Shown here one piece after another: positions 1 to 13,100 of a DNA stretch of 64,000 bases; the stretch's first letter is position 1, and each line of letters opens with the position of its first letter. Source of the DNA: Lineus longissimus (lineage: Eukaryota > Nemertea > Pilidiophora > Heteronemertea > Lineidae); assembly GCF_910592395.1 (NCBI RefSeq), contig NC_088308.1, forward strand, positions 374,001-438,000. Reading direction: 5' to 3'. The position numbers were made by a program, and so were the translations under genes. Below the pieces are notes generated by a model. The model was not told the DNA's origin, searched no databases, and saw only the letters and a list, made by a program, of their open reading frames with translations.

Positions 1-1042
1 ACTCGTACAAATGGATATGGCAAAAATATACGGCCAACAAGGATCATGACTGAACGCAAATTGTCCCAGCACAGGATGAGATGAATCAGACAAGGAATGG
101 GCACTGCCACTGATGAGCCAAATATCGCGTTCGGGGCAGGATACGGTAATGATTGGTCGGAAACAAGGCTCGCTCAACAATCCCCTTGTCCGCGGAACGG
201 GCGATATATTAATTTCGGGAAAGTTCGTTGTTAACATAGGGATGATTGATTCTCGGAGTCGGGTGATTGATATCGAATGAGAGAGGACGTTGTTAGACCA
301 TCTGTCAGGTTGGTATGACGGCTTGGTTTTATTAGTTTACAATGTGACATGATCGGGTTGGGGTCAGGGGCTGATCTAGGAATTTGGTAAGGCGGTGTTT
401 TCCTCGTCCAACGATCCTCGAGTTCCTCCCTTGTATCCGCTGCTGTGGGTCGTGGGTAATCTGAGCAAGGTCAAGCAAAGGAGTCAGCTAATTTGTGTGT
501 CAATAAAGTCGTACGACGACGCTTGTCAAAGAAACACCTGTATTGTGAGGAAAATTGGCCATCTCTATCCCAGAGCGAAAATGACTTCACATACCAACCA
601 CTGGTCTGCTTTTGTCGTCCAGGATATACCATTAGGCGGAACTAGAACCATGAATCTAGTATCCCCTGGAGATAGCTCATACTTGTCATAGCCATAACTT
701 CGGTCATAGTCCCTGATCTGGTACACGCCCCAAACCCATCCAAAAAACGGTGGACTTTTTTTAGCAGAATTGCAGGCTTCCGTTTGCTCATAGCCCGATC
801 GCAAGTACCCCAATGCACCAGCTTTCGGCGACAGGGTGTCATCCCTAGGGATGTGTTCTGCCTCCTGAAGCACCTTCATCCTACAAAAAGGTTGAAATGC
901 CGATGTCATGAGTATAGGATGTCAAGGGAGGTCACAGCCAATGTTTGTGATGACCTATCCTCAAGACTCCCATTACATGTCCGCAATCACTTTCCTGTCC
1001 GCAAATCCCGGGCCCAAGTCTTCCCATTATCTCCATACTTAC
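1..1042. other. Sequence downstream of the TM7 exon (intron 3 and beyond), no identified gene
   Basis: This should contain the start of the third intron. A minus-strand open frame of 114 codons (565-909) begins near a good acceptor (TTTTTGTAG at 892-900), but the phase left by exon 3 (0) does not match that frame, and its residues do not resemble the helix-8/tail region of kinin receptors. In phase 0, use of that acceptor meets a stop after 11 codons. It is therefore left as an unassigned ORF. Nothing else is recognisable. Confidence 0.5.
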
Positions 1043-1133
1043 ACTTAACAAGCCATAAATGAAAGGGTTGTAACACGAATTACTCATGGCTAACCAGTTG
1101 GAACAGAACCAGATGATGTTGATATATTTGTAC
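1043..1133 (-). CDS. Lkr: Kinin receptor coding exon 3: TM7
   Basis: This 91-bp exon starts with G, completing a Q codon split across the intron (CA|G), followed by 30 codons. The acceptor is CTCTTTCTCGTTACAG. The peptide YKYINIIWFCSNW, then LAMSNSCYNPFIYGLLS, is TM7 with the NPxxY motif (NPFIY, residues 311-315) and is the most kinin-receptor-like stretch in the gene. The exon ends AGT|GTAAGT, a near-ideal donor in phase 0, so another exon carrying helix 8 (family pattern roughly EKFKREF) is required. I searched 1-1042 on the minus strand by eye for that pattern and did not find it. Confidence 0.5.
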
Positions 1134-4100
1134 CTGTAACGAGAAAGAGCTATTGATAGCCTGTTCTATGGATTTGGCGATGAGTAATGGAAGTAGCGGT
1201 TGAATGTGGTCACGCCCGAGATACACAATATCACGGATGGGTAGGAAAGACCAACGGTAACCGACAATGCTGTGGCGTTGCTGGTTATAATTATTAGCCT
1301 CAGTGAAATATTGGACCGAAATGGGTGGATATCATTGCCGAACACAGGATACTGAGGATCTGTCCTGGTTTGATTCAATACGCTAAGACAAAAAAGGCCA
1401 CAAGGTTATTTTCCTTCAGTAAACTCCGAGGTCTCGTTTCTCGGTGACTGAAGCAAGGCTGCTTCAAGATATAAACGTTTTGCAGCTATTTCATATCGAT
1501 ATTGCGGCGTAATGATATCTTCTTGTCATTGGTTCTGCCGATTTGGCCAATAAATTATGGATAATTGGATCTAATTGTATGGCTATACTATAAGCCGATA
1601 AAGCAGAGTCCACGATCACATCTCAAGGTCACGCTCAGTCAACAACACTGTTTGACTACTCCTCGGACAGACATGTTAGATTTTCAGCCTGCTATACCGA
1701 GTGGGTTTTAATCCACTCCTGAAGGATTCTATCGATAATTCGGTGACTCAATGTCGGCGACTTATTTGAATAACGCCTTTCGTTCATATTGAAGGACAAC
1801 ATCTTTGTGTTAGTTGTACTTGACTACCATTGGTGCTAGTCTGGGCCACACTCTGCAGCCTTTCGGCATTTCAATTGCTTACACTACAAAAAGATCAGCA
1901 TCTGTTATTGAAATCTTAGCTCAGATATTCAGTGCTAAGCAAACGACGAATAGAGAATGACTTTCCAAGAACAAATGTAGGTCATGCTTTAACTATTGAT
2001 GTGATATTTTGAAAATGATTTGCGATAGATCAGCTGTGACATCGATGATCTCTCGTTCAATTTGAGAAGTATTGAAGACTAAGAATACAATAAACTTGAC
2101 GTAAAGAAGTTAAGCAGCATTGGTAAGGAAGATACATATGATATCTTACTGGTTTACTCTTTCATCTATTTCAGCTAACAGGTGGTATGCTTGAAGAGGT
2201 AGCCAGCAGAGAGCAAACAGCGCCACCACCACGATTAACATCTTTATAACCTGCAACGAGAAAGTAAAAGTTACCATGAGACATTTTAAAAACGTTATAA
2301 TACCGGTCCACATATATTTTCTACTGTGTGGTATATATAGAGAGAAGGAGTTGCAATTATTGAGGATGCTGTTACCTGAAGATAAGTCCAATGTTCACAC
2401 TTGGTTATTGACCATCAAAATTCATTGTATTCACACCAGACATGACATAAGTTCTATAGTCGTGAAAAATGTTACTGGCAACACTTTCATAAAAGTAACA
2501 CTTGGTCACTTTTTTGGCAAGAGCATTCAATTGCATCCAGCATCTCGTGGATGTCTCATGTGACCCTGAAAAGACCATATAAAGATGTCTCCTTTTCGAC
2601 ACACAATTCTTTTAAACAGCACAGATAAATACTAGTATCTCATATCCATAGTTCATAGGGCTGATCATGATAATTGATCATTGATTGAAGAAACATAGCG
2701 AGGGGATACCAGACATGATTCCTAGATGACCTTTTCAGTCTGCCTCCACATTGCTCAGGCATATCAGGAAAACGCTTTCTCCAGCAAGAACGAACTCCCC
2801 CCTGAGTGACACTTTTATCAGTTTCCATTTCTTTCCAACATTGTATCAACCCGGCGTGGTCTTTGATAAGTAGGTTGTCGACAAACTGGACACTGGTCTT
2901 TGATAAATGCCATAAACCATCAACAAGACAAATTAATCAAATGGTGGCTGAGTTGGCAGCTTGAAAGTGTTTATTTTCTTCTTGACACGATGTCGTTCAC
3001 GAGCTCTTCGACATGCTGAAGGACCTGGCAGTCAGCTGCATGTTGAATGGTTTCCAAGTTATTCGAGGCAGAAAAAGCTCCACAACCTGTCGTTATCATG
3101 GCGATGCTTTACGCCGTGTCAAATAAGCTTTCTTGGTGTTCAGTGGGAGCATTGCTTACATTACACCATCTTGAAATGACAGCAATTCTGACACAATCCC
3201 GAAACATAAACAGGGATATATATTGCTTTTCCGATCTTCATCTTTTACCAACTGGGTTAACGACTGCGTATTTTTCTAAGCTGGCAAACTAATTTCGTTA
3301 TTTGACAGTATTATGATATCTTTCTTCCCATTCAGATGTCATTTCTGAGACATTGAGTTTCTGTGAGTAAATATTTGGATGTTTGATTCTACGGATATCT
3401 ATTTGACTGTCTCGCATTTTGATTAACAACAACTGCATTTTTCAGAAGGTTGCATAAGTCCTTAACATCACCAAATCTACGGTTAGAATATGACACCTCA
3501 ATTGCATGAGATGGTAAGGGGTCACTTTTAATAAGGTTTATTTCAATAGTAGACACATAATTTGTTACCTTAGAAGTTTTGATACCAGGCACTAACCGCA
3601 AAAAAACGACCGGCGAAGTGGAAATTGACATTGTTAGGTTGATACTCCGGGGGTTCCAGATCGATGAGTTTTCCGCGTGTGGCGTCCCTGATAGTAGAAA
3701 GTCATCACAGGTCGCAATGAGACATGTCCCCAGGTATGCCGCAGTTGATGCCACCAAGTTTTTCGCGAGGCGTATGCCTTTGGAACGATGCATGGCAAAT
3801 ATCTCTTAGCAAGTGATTACCATTGCGTGGAAACCGTCACAGTCAGAGACTGATAATAGCAAGCTCATTTCGATCTGTGGCCCACACTGTCGGGATGGGG
3901 GTAGGGGCAAGTCTGTATCGACCCCCTCCCCCCATGCCTTCATCATAGGGAGAACAGGTGTGGATTTTGTGTGAAACATGTCCTACACACACGGTAGTAA
4001 CAGAACTCTGCACTTTAAGTCTCTGAGGTGTAACCAAATCTTTATCCGCCACTATATATTATAGCGAAGCACACTTTTCCCATTTTGAAAACTACCGCAC

Positions 4101-7100
4101 AGTGGATTAAAAAAAAGAAATCCTTTAAAGATCGCGACAAAGGTGAAGAAAATATTGCCATCAATCTGTGGCAAACTGTTCTTACATCTGAAAGATGACA
4201 CATTTCCAATTTAATCACCCATTATATAAAAATATGATATACGCAACGCCATAGACAATGGAATAATCAATTAAGAGTACGTTCGCCTTATCACCTCGCA
4301 GTAGTGCCAGGGGTCTGGAAGAAAAATCTTTGACATAAGGCGATCATTCGTCAGATAGGTCAACAGATATTCAAGGTGACCTTGGCCTTAGTAATGAGGT
4401 GCCACCTGTATTCACCACGATTTTGTGTACAATTGACGCAGACACGACGCCATTAAGTTGTCGATAAAGGACAATTCACACTTCGTCGCTCGGAGCTTTT
4501 CGCAACCCTCTAAGTAAGGCTTGCGAAACCTGCCTAATGTCTTTCCACAGCTGATATAGTTCAGTACCGCTCACACAGATCTGTACACTAAAGCCCAGTC
4601 CCCTTATTTTGACAAATCAATTGCTACAATGACAGAACAAAAGACTTGCATTAATTGATTAAACCACAGAACTCAGTTCACGTTTGCCCAAAGCCGGGAC
4701 ACAAAAGTGTTCCACGATGGTGTTACGTCAAATGTATTGTATTCGGTCATAATCGGTCGCGGTTGATTTGAACGCCAGTCAGTTGGTGTGTGTACTGCGG
4801 AGAACATCGCTGGAACACATTCTCCGATTTCAAACATAAGAACGCTTTCAATACTTCCGAAATCAAGTCAAGAATGCTACAGTAGAAGGTAGGGTCCCAC
4901 AACTATGCTTTATCTTTGTCTGGATTGGTTTTGGCAAGGTTTTTGCTGTTGTTTTAGTCATGAAGACAGGTTTGGAATGAACTGCGCAGTTAGAAAATTT
5001 CAGACGCCAGCCAGACTGCACGTAGATTTACGGACTATGTTCATCACTGTACTTCACATGGTACATTGGTGATTACAATCACCAAACCTTCTGCACCGTC
5101 TCCGTCTCAAAAATGTCCACGATTCAATAAAAGGTACATGTATTTTTAAACTTCTGTATTGACCCCCCCCCCCCCAAGTGAGATTACATTTGCCTTCGTT
5201 TCAAAATGGTCATTCGGCCATTTTGTTTTCACATCCCCCCATGCGTTCACGTGCTAAATCCGAGGGTAGCTTTCACAGAAGTCAAAGCAGTAAGACTCTC
5301 CCTCCAAGTGGAACTTGGTAAGAGAGGACTGTGAGAATGTATGGCTGGAGGGCTTTGCCATGTCCAAGCCCTCTGTGACATACGGGTATTATTTTAAGAG
5401 ATGTTTTAGATTCAAACAATGATTTGCATGGCTCCACTATCCCGACTGTGGTGTAGCACCCGACTATAACTGGCATGAATAGGGAATACGCTGGTTATGG
5501 ATGTCAGATAGTGGTTCCCTGACTTTTGCAAACAATTTCACTGGACGTAACCCACGCGGCGACACCAAGGACCGCTGGCTGATCTATTGATATGTTCGCA
5601 GTAGGGTGTCAAAGTCGGAGAGACGAAGAGCCACTCGCCTCTTGTAGGGGGTTCATTTGAAAGTGTTTGCATTTGTTAGCCTATAAACACAAGATTTCAA
5701 TCCTTCAGTCTTGGGTTTGGCGGAGAGAACTAATCTTACATAAGTCCCAAAACAATATCATATGTCTTTATGACAATATTTATTATTGGGACCCAGTACA
5801 GTGCCGTTCAATCCAATATTCCTGGGGCTGTTGGAGAGACTTCTTGTCTAAACAGTACCATTCTGCCCCCTCTAAGGCATAACAATGGGAAGTTATAAAC
5901 ACAAGATTTTAATCCTTGTCTCGGGTGTCTTTGAGAGAACTGATCACACACAATTCCCAATCTACTCGTCAGCTGGCTGAAAGATTACCTGGGTTGAACG
6001 TGTTGCTGAGATGTTTTTAAAGAGATACTTGTGGCTGTTGGAGAGACTTTTTGTCTAAACAGTACCATTCTGCCCCCTCTAAGGCATATATTGATACTAA
6101 ATTGACTACTAAATGAAAGCAGGTCAACACAATTAGGGTCGAGTATAATGCAAATGATCAACCGTGTTTTGCAAGGATGATATGACGTCATGTACATCAG
6201 TCCCTCCCCCAATGCAAATTCTTGAGAGAATTCACTTAATGGCTGTTGTCACCATCATTGTTATCACTGTTCAGACTCAATTTCTTGAGAGAATTCATTC
6301 GCTTCATGGCTGTTGTCGCCATCACTGCATTCATTGTTCAGACTCCATTTCTTGAGAGAATTCGCTTCAAGGCTGTTCTCGCCATCATTCTTATCTCTGT
6401 TCAGACTGAGCTCTCAAATCGTGAAGGGCGTTCTTATTCCTGTCACGACTGGGGTTGACTAAAATATGTTTAATCAAATTCAAATAATCGTTCACTTTTG
6501 TGGCTCCACTATCCCGACTGTGGTGTAGCACCCAACTATAACTAGCATGAATAGGGAATACGCTGGTTATGGATGTCAGATCGTGGTTTCCTGACTTTTG
6601 CAGACAATTTCACTGGACGTAACCCACGCGGCGACACCAAGGACCGCTGGCTGATCTATTGATATGTTCGCAGTAGGGTGTCAAAGTCGGAGAGACGAAG
6701 AGCCACTCGTCTCTTGTAGGGGGTTCATTTGAAAGTGTTTGCATTTGTTAGCCTATAAACACAAGATTTCAATCCTTCAGTCTTGGGTTTGGCGGAGAGA
6801 ACTAATCTTACATAAGTCCCAAAACAATATCATATGTCTTTATGGCAATATTTATTATTGGGACCCAGTACAGTGCCGTTCAATCCAATATTCCTGGGGC
6901 TGTTGGAGAGACTTCTTGTCTAAACAGTACCATTATGCCCCCTCTAAGGCATAACAATGGTAAGTTATAAACACAAGATTTTAATCCTTGTCTCGGGTGT
7001 CTTTGAGAGAACTGATCACACACAATTCCCAATCTACTCGTCAGCCAGCTGACAGATTACCTGGGTTGAACGTGTTGCTGAGATGTTTTTGAAGAGATAC

Positions 7101-10100
7101 TTGTGGCTGTTAGAGAGACTTCTTGTCTAAACAGTACCATTCTGCCCCCTCTAAGGCAAATATTGATACTAAATTGACTGCGAAATGAAACTTATAAACT
7201 GATTGCGCAGGTTGAATACAATTTGTCAAGATGGCCAAAACAATTTCATATGTTACCCTGATGATATCTATTACTGGGAGAGCCAGTGCAACATACATTA
7301 GATGAAGGTGGTTAATTGGAGGTGCTGCCACATTGCCTCCTCTGATACAAAGGTACAAAGTCCAAGCATTAGTATTGCCACCTGGTAAGACCATTATACC
7401 CGATCTTCATGTGATTGCCAGGAAAGCGGAAGTTGCAGTAAGTCCTAGTCATAATTCGCACTGTGAATGGAAGATTGGCCTTTTTGGAAATAATTGGAAG
7501 TAGAAATCTTGATCTTGGCTCTGACCCTGACTCTGACCTTAACCATCATGTCTCATCATTTCAGAGGTTATGTCCCATGAGGCGTGAAAGCGAAAATGAT
7601 TAGTGTCAGTCTTCACTATGGCGAGGAGGCAGTGCTCAGTTTGAACAGGTAGGAATGCGAAAAAAAATGTGTAATTCGCCAAGGCTCCATTCTTAGACCA
7701 TCACTTCATTTGAGACTCACTAGATGGCGACTGGCCTTCAGGGTACATTAATAGCAAATGATGACAGAATAAAGTTTCTTTTCTCCCAAATCTGCCAGTC
7801 CACTCCCAGTTAAAAATCAATGTGACACTGAATAAGTTTGACCAAACTCTCTTAGGATGCAGAGCTCACTCAACCGCATGTACATCGATATGTCTTATTT
7901 CATCTTCAGAGTGAAGGACCAACTGCTTCCTCATGACTGACCCCGGCATTTTAACATCGATGGAAACAAGCCACTCGTCCAAGTCAGACCTGACAAAACA
8001 TCAATGGAGACGAAGAATAACTCGCGACCAAGAGCATTGACACATCAGGATGAACAGGTGCAACAGTTTTAAGTTCCCCAGGATAGTGGGGACGAATGAT
8101 TTTATTATGCGCTTTAAATCTCTGAGGTATACATGCTTCCCGAAATTGGTGGCTTGCATTGGAACTAACTTTTCCCCCCTTGTCCGTCATTAAAGGCATT
8201 CAAGTGTGTTGGTCAACCACGACTATCTCCTTTGTCCCTCCACCATAAGGCCTAGTTTCCCCTTATGACATCACTATTTCGGACACTCAGCGCCCCATTT
8301 CTGGAACGGTGTATAGAAGGTCGTGGTTCTCAATAGAAACATACCTCAACCCGACATCAACCAATAAGAAAAGACATTTGTTCCTAGGGGACATTCCCAA
8401 CTGCTACATGGGACACGAATCATATCAAGACTTGAGCGCCACCTGTTCCCACATGTCGTGCCTGCAGAGCTTCTTGTAAGGAAATATCTTCTTGTAAAAG
8501 CACGTGTCAGTGATTGTTATTCATCCACATATCAAGACATCAATGTGTTTGTAAGTTGAACATTTGAATTTGTCCTGAAAATATCAAATAAAGAATGGAA
8601 CGTGTCACAATCTAGGTTGTTGTTCGTAACTTCATCAAAGATTCGTAATCCAGGACAAAATTTGACACCTCCTCCCTTGGCCGAGTTGTTCAACACGAAC
8701 TAGCCACTGATCTCAATCAATCGGACTCAACTATAAAGGTAAGGTAACGCGAAGTAAGTCTGCAACAAGCGGTCGTGCTGAGAAACAATCTGGCCCAGGT
8801 GTATTGTGGCAGCCCTTCAGTCACAATCATACCAACGTTAATGTTGAGGGTGCTCAAGTCCCTGGTCTCAGACTGCCAATACTTTCTGCTATCCCAATGT
8901 TGTATGTGGATGCACGGGGATGTTCTTCCCCTAGATGCCCCTTGCATTCCGCGGCCGTGCGGGCATGTGGCTCGATGTATTGGTCAACCGACGATCACTG
9001 TGGTCGACGGAAACCCGGTCACAATAACCTCAATAGAACTCTGTCTTGGTATCTGTTCTAATCATGACACACTGTACGTGCAAAATGACCTGATTTTAGA
9101 CAGTGTCGATATCAAATGAAGACGACGTCTTAATGTCTCCTCCATAGAGGCAGTCTGCAAGGGACACAGGATTGTGGACGTATGAGGATTGCTGCATATT
9201 AAAAACTAGTGTAGCACCATCGTGGCAGGGCTGGTTGCTTACTTTTCATTTTCATTTGAACCTTGTGTTGATCATTCAGTCTGGGGTTTCGCGGAAAAGA
9301 AGGCCCAACTGATATCTTGTTTATGTTTTCCTGACAACATCTATTACTTGGAGGCACCCTGTGACGTTTGATCCAACATACTTTCAGGCGGTTTGAGATG
9401 CTTCTTGTCTGAGCTTTAACACAGTGACAAGACAGCATTAGAATTGTAACCTGCTGTCATTCTAATAGACCATTAGCGGCCATCATGTTACTGTCAGAGA
9501 AACTGATACCGATAAATGTTAACGGCGACGGGATATACTACTACATTACTTGTCAGCCATTTTGCATTTTATTACCCTTAAAGGTCCGTAACTACAGATA
9601 GATATTGTTTTAGCTGTCGAATCAGGAAATATTGATAGCCCATGGCCACAGACGACACTCGTTAGTTACACCTATCAGGGCCACCTCTATTGAGAGCGAG
9701 AGAGTGGTTCGTGTGAAAATATTAATGTACACATCGCCCGTTCTTGGGTGTAACGTTATGCCTGTTCACGCACGCCCGTTCTTGCGTGTGGTTCTTGTGC
9801 CATTATGCCTGTTCACACACGCCCTTCCTGGAATCAGAGCATTTACGATTTAGTGAGAGTAAAAAGGTCATCCACAACCGCCCTGCACAAAGATGACGCC
9901 ATGATCAGTCACGGGCAAGAAGATGGAGCAACAAGGTCGACTTTATGAAATAATAATCCTTCACATCGGTTCTTAAACATAGTGCATGTTGACGGGAATG
10001 TTGGGAGAGAAGTCGTCACTGATTCAGGGAAGCGATCTGTAGACTAGAATCATGGCATTAGCATTACAACTACACAGTGTTAACGCCGACGGAGCAACAA

Positions 10101-13100
10101 ATTCAGCTTCTGAAATAGGATACCTCAATCAGCAGTAAGTCTAAGTTGGTCGAGTAGTCTCTGTGGCAGGGAAAGCGTACATTCCATAACTGAACATGGC
10201 GTCATACTTTCGGCAGCAGTGAAGCAGGGTTCCGCTGGTACAGTAGAACCTCTCTATTAAGGACACCCTCGGGACTGACAAATGCTGTCCTTAATAGAGA
10301 GGTGTCCTGATAAGAGAGGTAAAATTGAATGGAAATAACCAATTTGGGACCAACACTAGTGTCCTTAATAGAGAGGTTGACCTTATTAGAGAAATGTCCG
10401 ATAAGAGAGGTTCTACTGTATATGCCCTTTTTTTCCTGACAAATAGACTATGCAGTGTCTTCCGCCTTCATCAATATAAGAGTGCTCTGTACCGAGACAT
10501 GAAGATCAGTCATGCTTACGTACTTACACTGAATTAAGTGCAAGTTGTGACGTAAAGAGACGTTCAACCCCTCCACGTATCACATACATGGTGCAAAAGA
10601 TTTGTTAAAAAATTATATTATCAGAAACATGACAATACTCTTATTCTCATTTCACGAACTTCCTAATGGGATACGTAGCAACAGTGGTTCATTATCTAAG
10701 TCGTAAGGCTTCTAGCTGGCATATGCTATCACCGAAAAAAACGGATGGTCTTCGAAGTTAAATCTTCCGCAAAGGCAAGGGGACCCAGTGCGATATTTTT
10801 CGCACAAGAGTTTCGGCATCCCCCCAAAACATGTTAGCGTAACAGCTCAGTGAAGTTGTGAAAAGCAAATAGACCTATCAGCTACCTGAAGAAAATTTTA
10901 ACTTCGCGTTGCGTTGAATTCTTTTCTTTCCTATGCCGACAAGTTAGTCAGGATTTGCATATTTCTAAACGGTGTGAACGACCTATATCTTCACCACCAT
11001 CAGCACAGTTTCTATCCAGATCAGATCATTCCAACACTGTAAACTGTTCAATACCAGAAAGTTATCGCCCGTATTGACTAGGAAACCTTATGTCAAGCGT
11101 CGCATTCCCGCATCACGACCATCATCCCCGCATACAAATGACCCCATCTCTCAGTTATTCCGGGAGAGAACAGCCGCGCTCTGATAGTAAAAATCAGATT
11201 TATTCTTATCGCCATCGCTTCCGATGATTTTTACAGATAGGCTGCGTCATTCAGATGTAATCAGTCAAACTGTTCGGGGTGGTTGATAATCGGGGTATCG
11301 TATTCTATCTCGCGGGACGCCTAATGCACTCCACAGAAACTGTTATTGCGCATTTTATGGGAGTGCGTATCGGGACAGGATGTGACAGAGCGGATGGCCA
11401 TGGCACAACGTGGCATCTCAACGAGATTTCCGTCTCCTGATCTCATTACATTGATTGAAGTGAAAAATGATCTTCACTCATCACATGAAAGTGTCCTTGG
11501 ATGGCATTCATCTTTGATGTACAGTGTCCTTATTGCAATGATCAAGAGCTTTTAGAATCGTGACAGAAATTATTGTTTCTGGCTTTTGAAGAGAAGAATT
11601 AGGCGGTGGCATTAAGAACCACTCTGCGCTCGTTAAGCCATCGTTGTCTTAAATCTTCTAATGGCTTCTAGACTCAGTATCGCAAGTCATACATGTCAAG
11701 AGGAGCAGGTGTGTCATTTTGTAGGTTATGGATGACGTCTGCAGTTGGCAAACGAGTGCAGTGTTAAACCAATATTGAAACCTTCACAATATCTACAAGC
11801 AGTCCATTACCGGGCATACACTGCTATATCTACCAACAACATAACTACCTCTCACAGCGAAAACAACCAAGGAAATTAGCATTATCCCTTATCCGCATTT
11901 TCTAGACTACGGTAATATTAGAATTATATAAGGTTGTGGGAGAAGGGTGAATAATTTCTAGCCTACATGTTTATACCATTACCCTCCTTACCATGACAAT
12001 TTCCGAAAACAATCAAGCATTTTAAGTTAATACCGTTTTATCACCGGATGAGTCCCCCACTACAGAAACCATTGTGAAGTTCTTATGACGGAGTATTCAG
12101 AATTGACACGTTTCTACAGATGGAAAAGTGACCGTCGGTGCGAAAAAAGGTATTGAGTTGGAAATCTGCCATCAATACTGACTCAATCTATTTCTTCATT
12201 AATCTCTGCAGACCAGAACGACCTCATTCCCTTTCTCCATCAATCTCTACAGACCAGAACGATCTCATTCCATTTCTTCATCAATCCCTGCAGACCAAGA
12301 AATCCCTCAATTCAGCTACCGCAGGCGGACTCGGAAAAACATTAAGTGTCGTTCTCTTGCAGCTTGAAAACGATTCAAACGAACCAAGTAGAATCAATTA
12401 TGACGTCCTAGATTGACAGGATAGCGTCCATTACCCAGTTGAAGATTAGCTCACTGCCTTCAGTGCAGGTTGCGTCTCATACCTCCAGCCGCCCTAATTA
12501 GGAGCCAAGGTGCGCAAAGCAGACGACTTCAAGAGAGTTGCGGAATGTTCTGTGACATGCTGTTCAACGATCCCCTAATTCAAAGTCATGCTGTTCCAGC
12601 GAAAACAATCAAGTTGATGTTTTTCCCCCTAGAACACGCCTATTCATCAAGGTTTTAAACATGTCGAGACGTTTATGTTCTGAGGGGTAAGAAACGCCAA
12701 AGGCGATGACATCAGTAAATTGGTGAATGAGGTTTCTTTGCTGGAAGATGTCTTGTCATCTTGTCTCCTACTATGACCCCGACACCTTTTTTTGCCAACA
12801 TGCAGTTATTTTCGCTGCTAATAAAATGGCTGCAGGCAATCTCCACATACAATTACATCATTTGTCTTCTCGGAGATCCTTTTTCTTCTATCTTCTGTTA
12901 GTGTCATTTATTGCCCAGTAACAAGCCACGTGAACCTTTGTATGTTCCAGGTGAAAACCTAGTAATCAAGAAAAGAAATAGAAAACGTGAAAAACTTCTC
13001 CAACCAGATTGCTACCGACACTTCTTCAGAATTTCTACGAAATAAGCTTTCTCAAAAAGGGCAGGCCATGCCTACGTATTAGTCTCACGGTCGTTTTTCA

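Noticed and set aside
565-909. Possible C-terminal tail exon of the receptor
   Set aside because: The acceptor phase does not match the donor after TM7, and no helix-8-like sequence is present. Left unassigned.
1166-1378. Minus-strand ORF between the TM6 and TM7 exons
   Set aside because: It lies inside a well-defined 1,016-bp intron; the flanking exons join without it.
3389-3793. 134-codon minus-strand ORF in the giant intron
   Set aside because: No domain, signal or family resemblance. Its length is near the chance maximum for six frames of 64 kb, and an overlapping plus-strand ORF is equally open.
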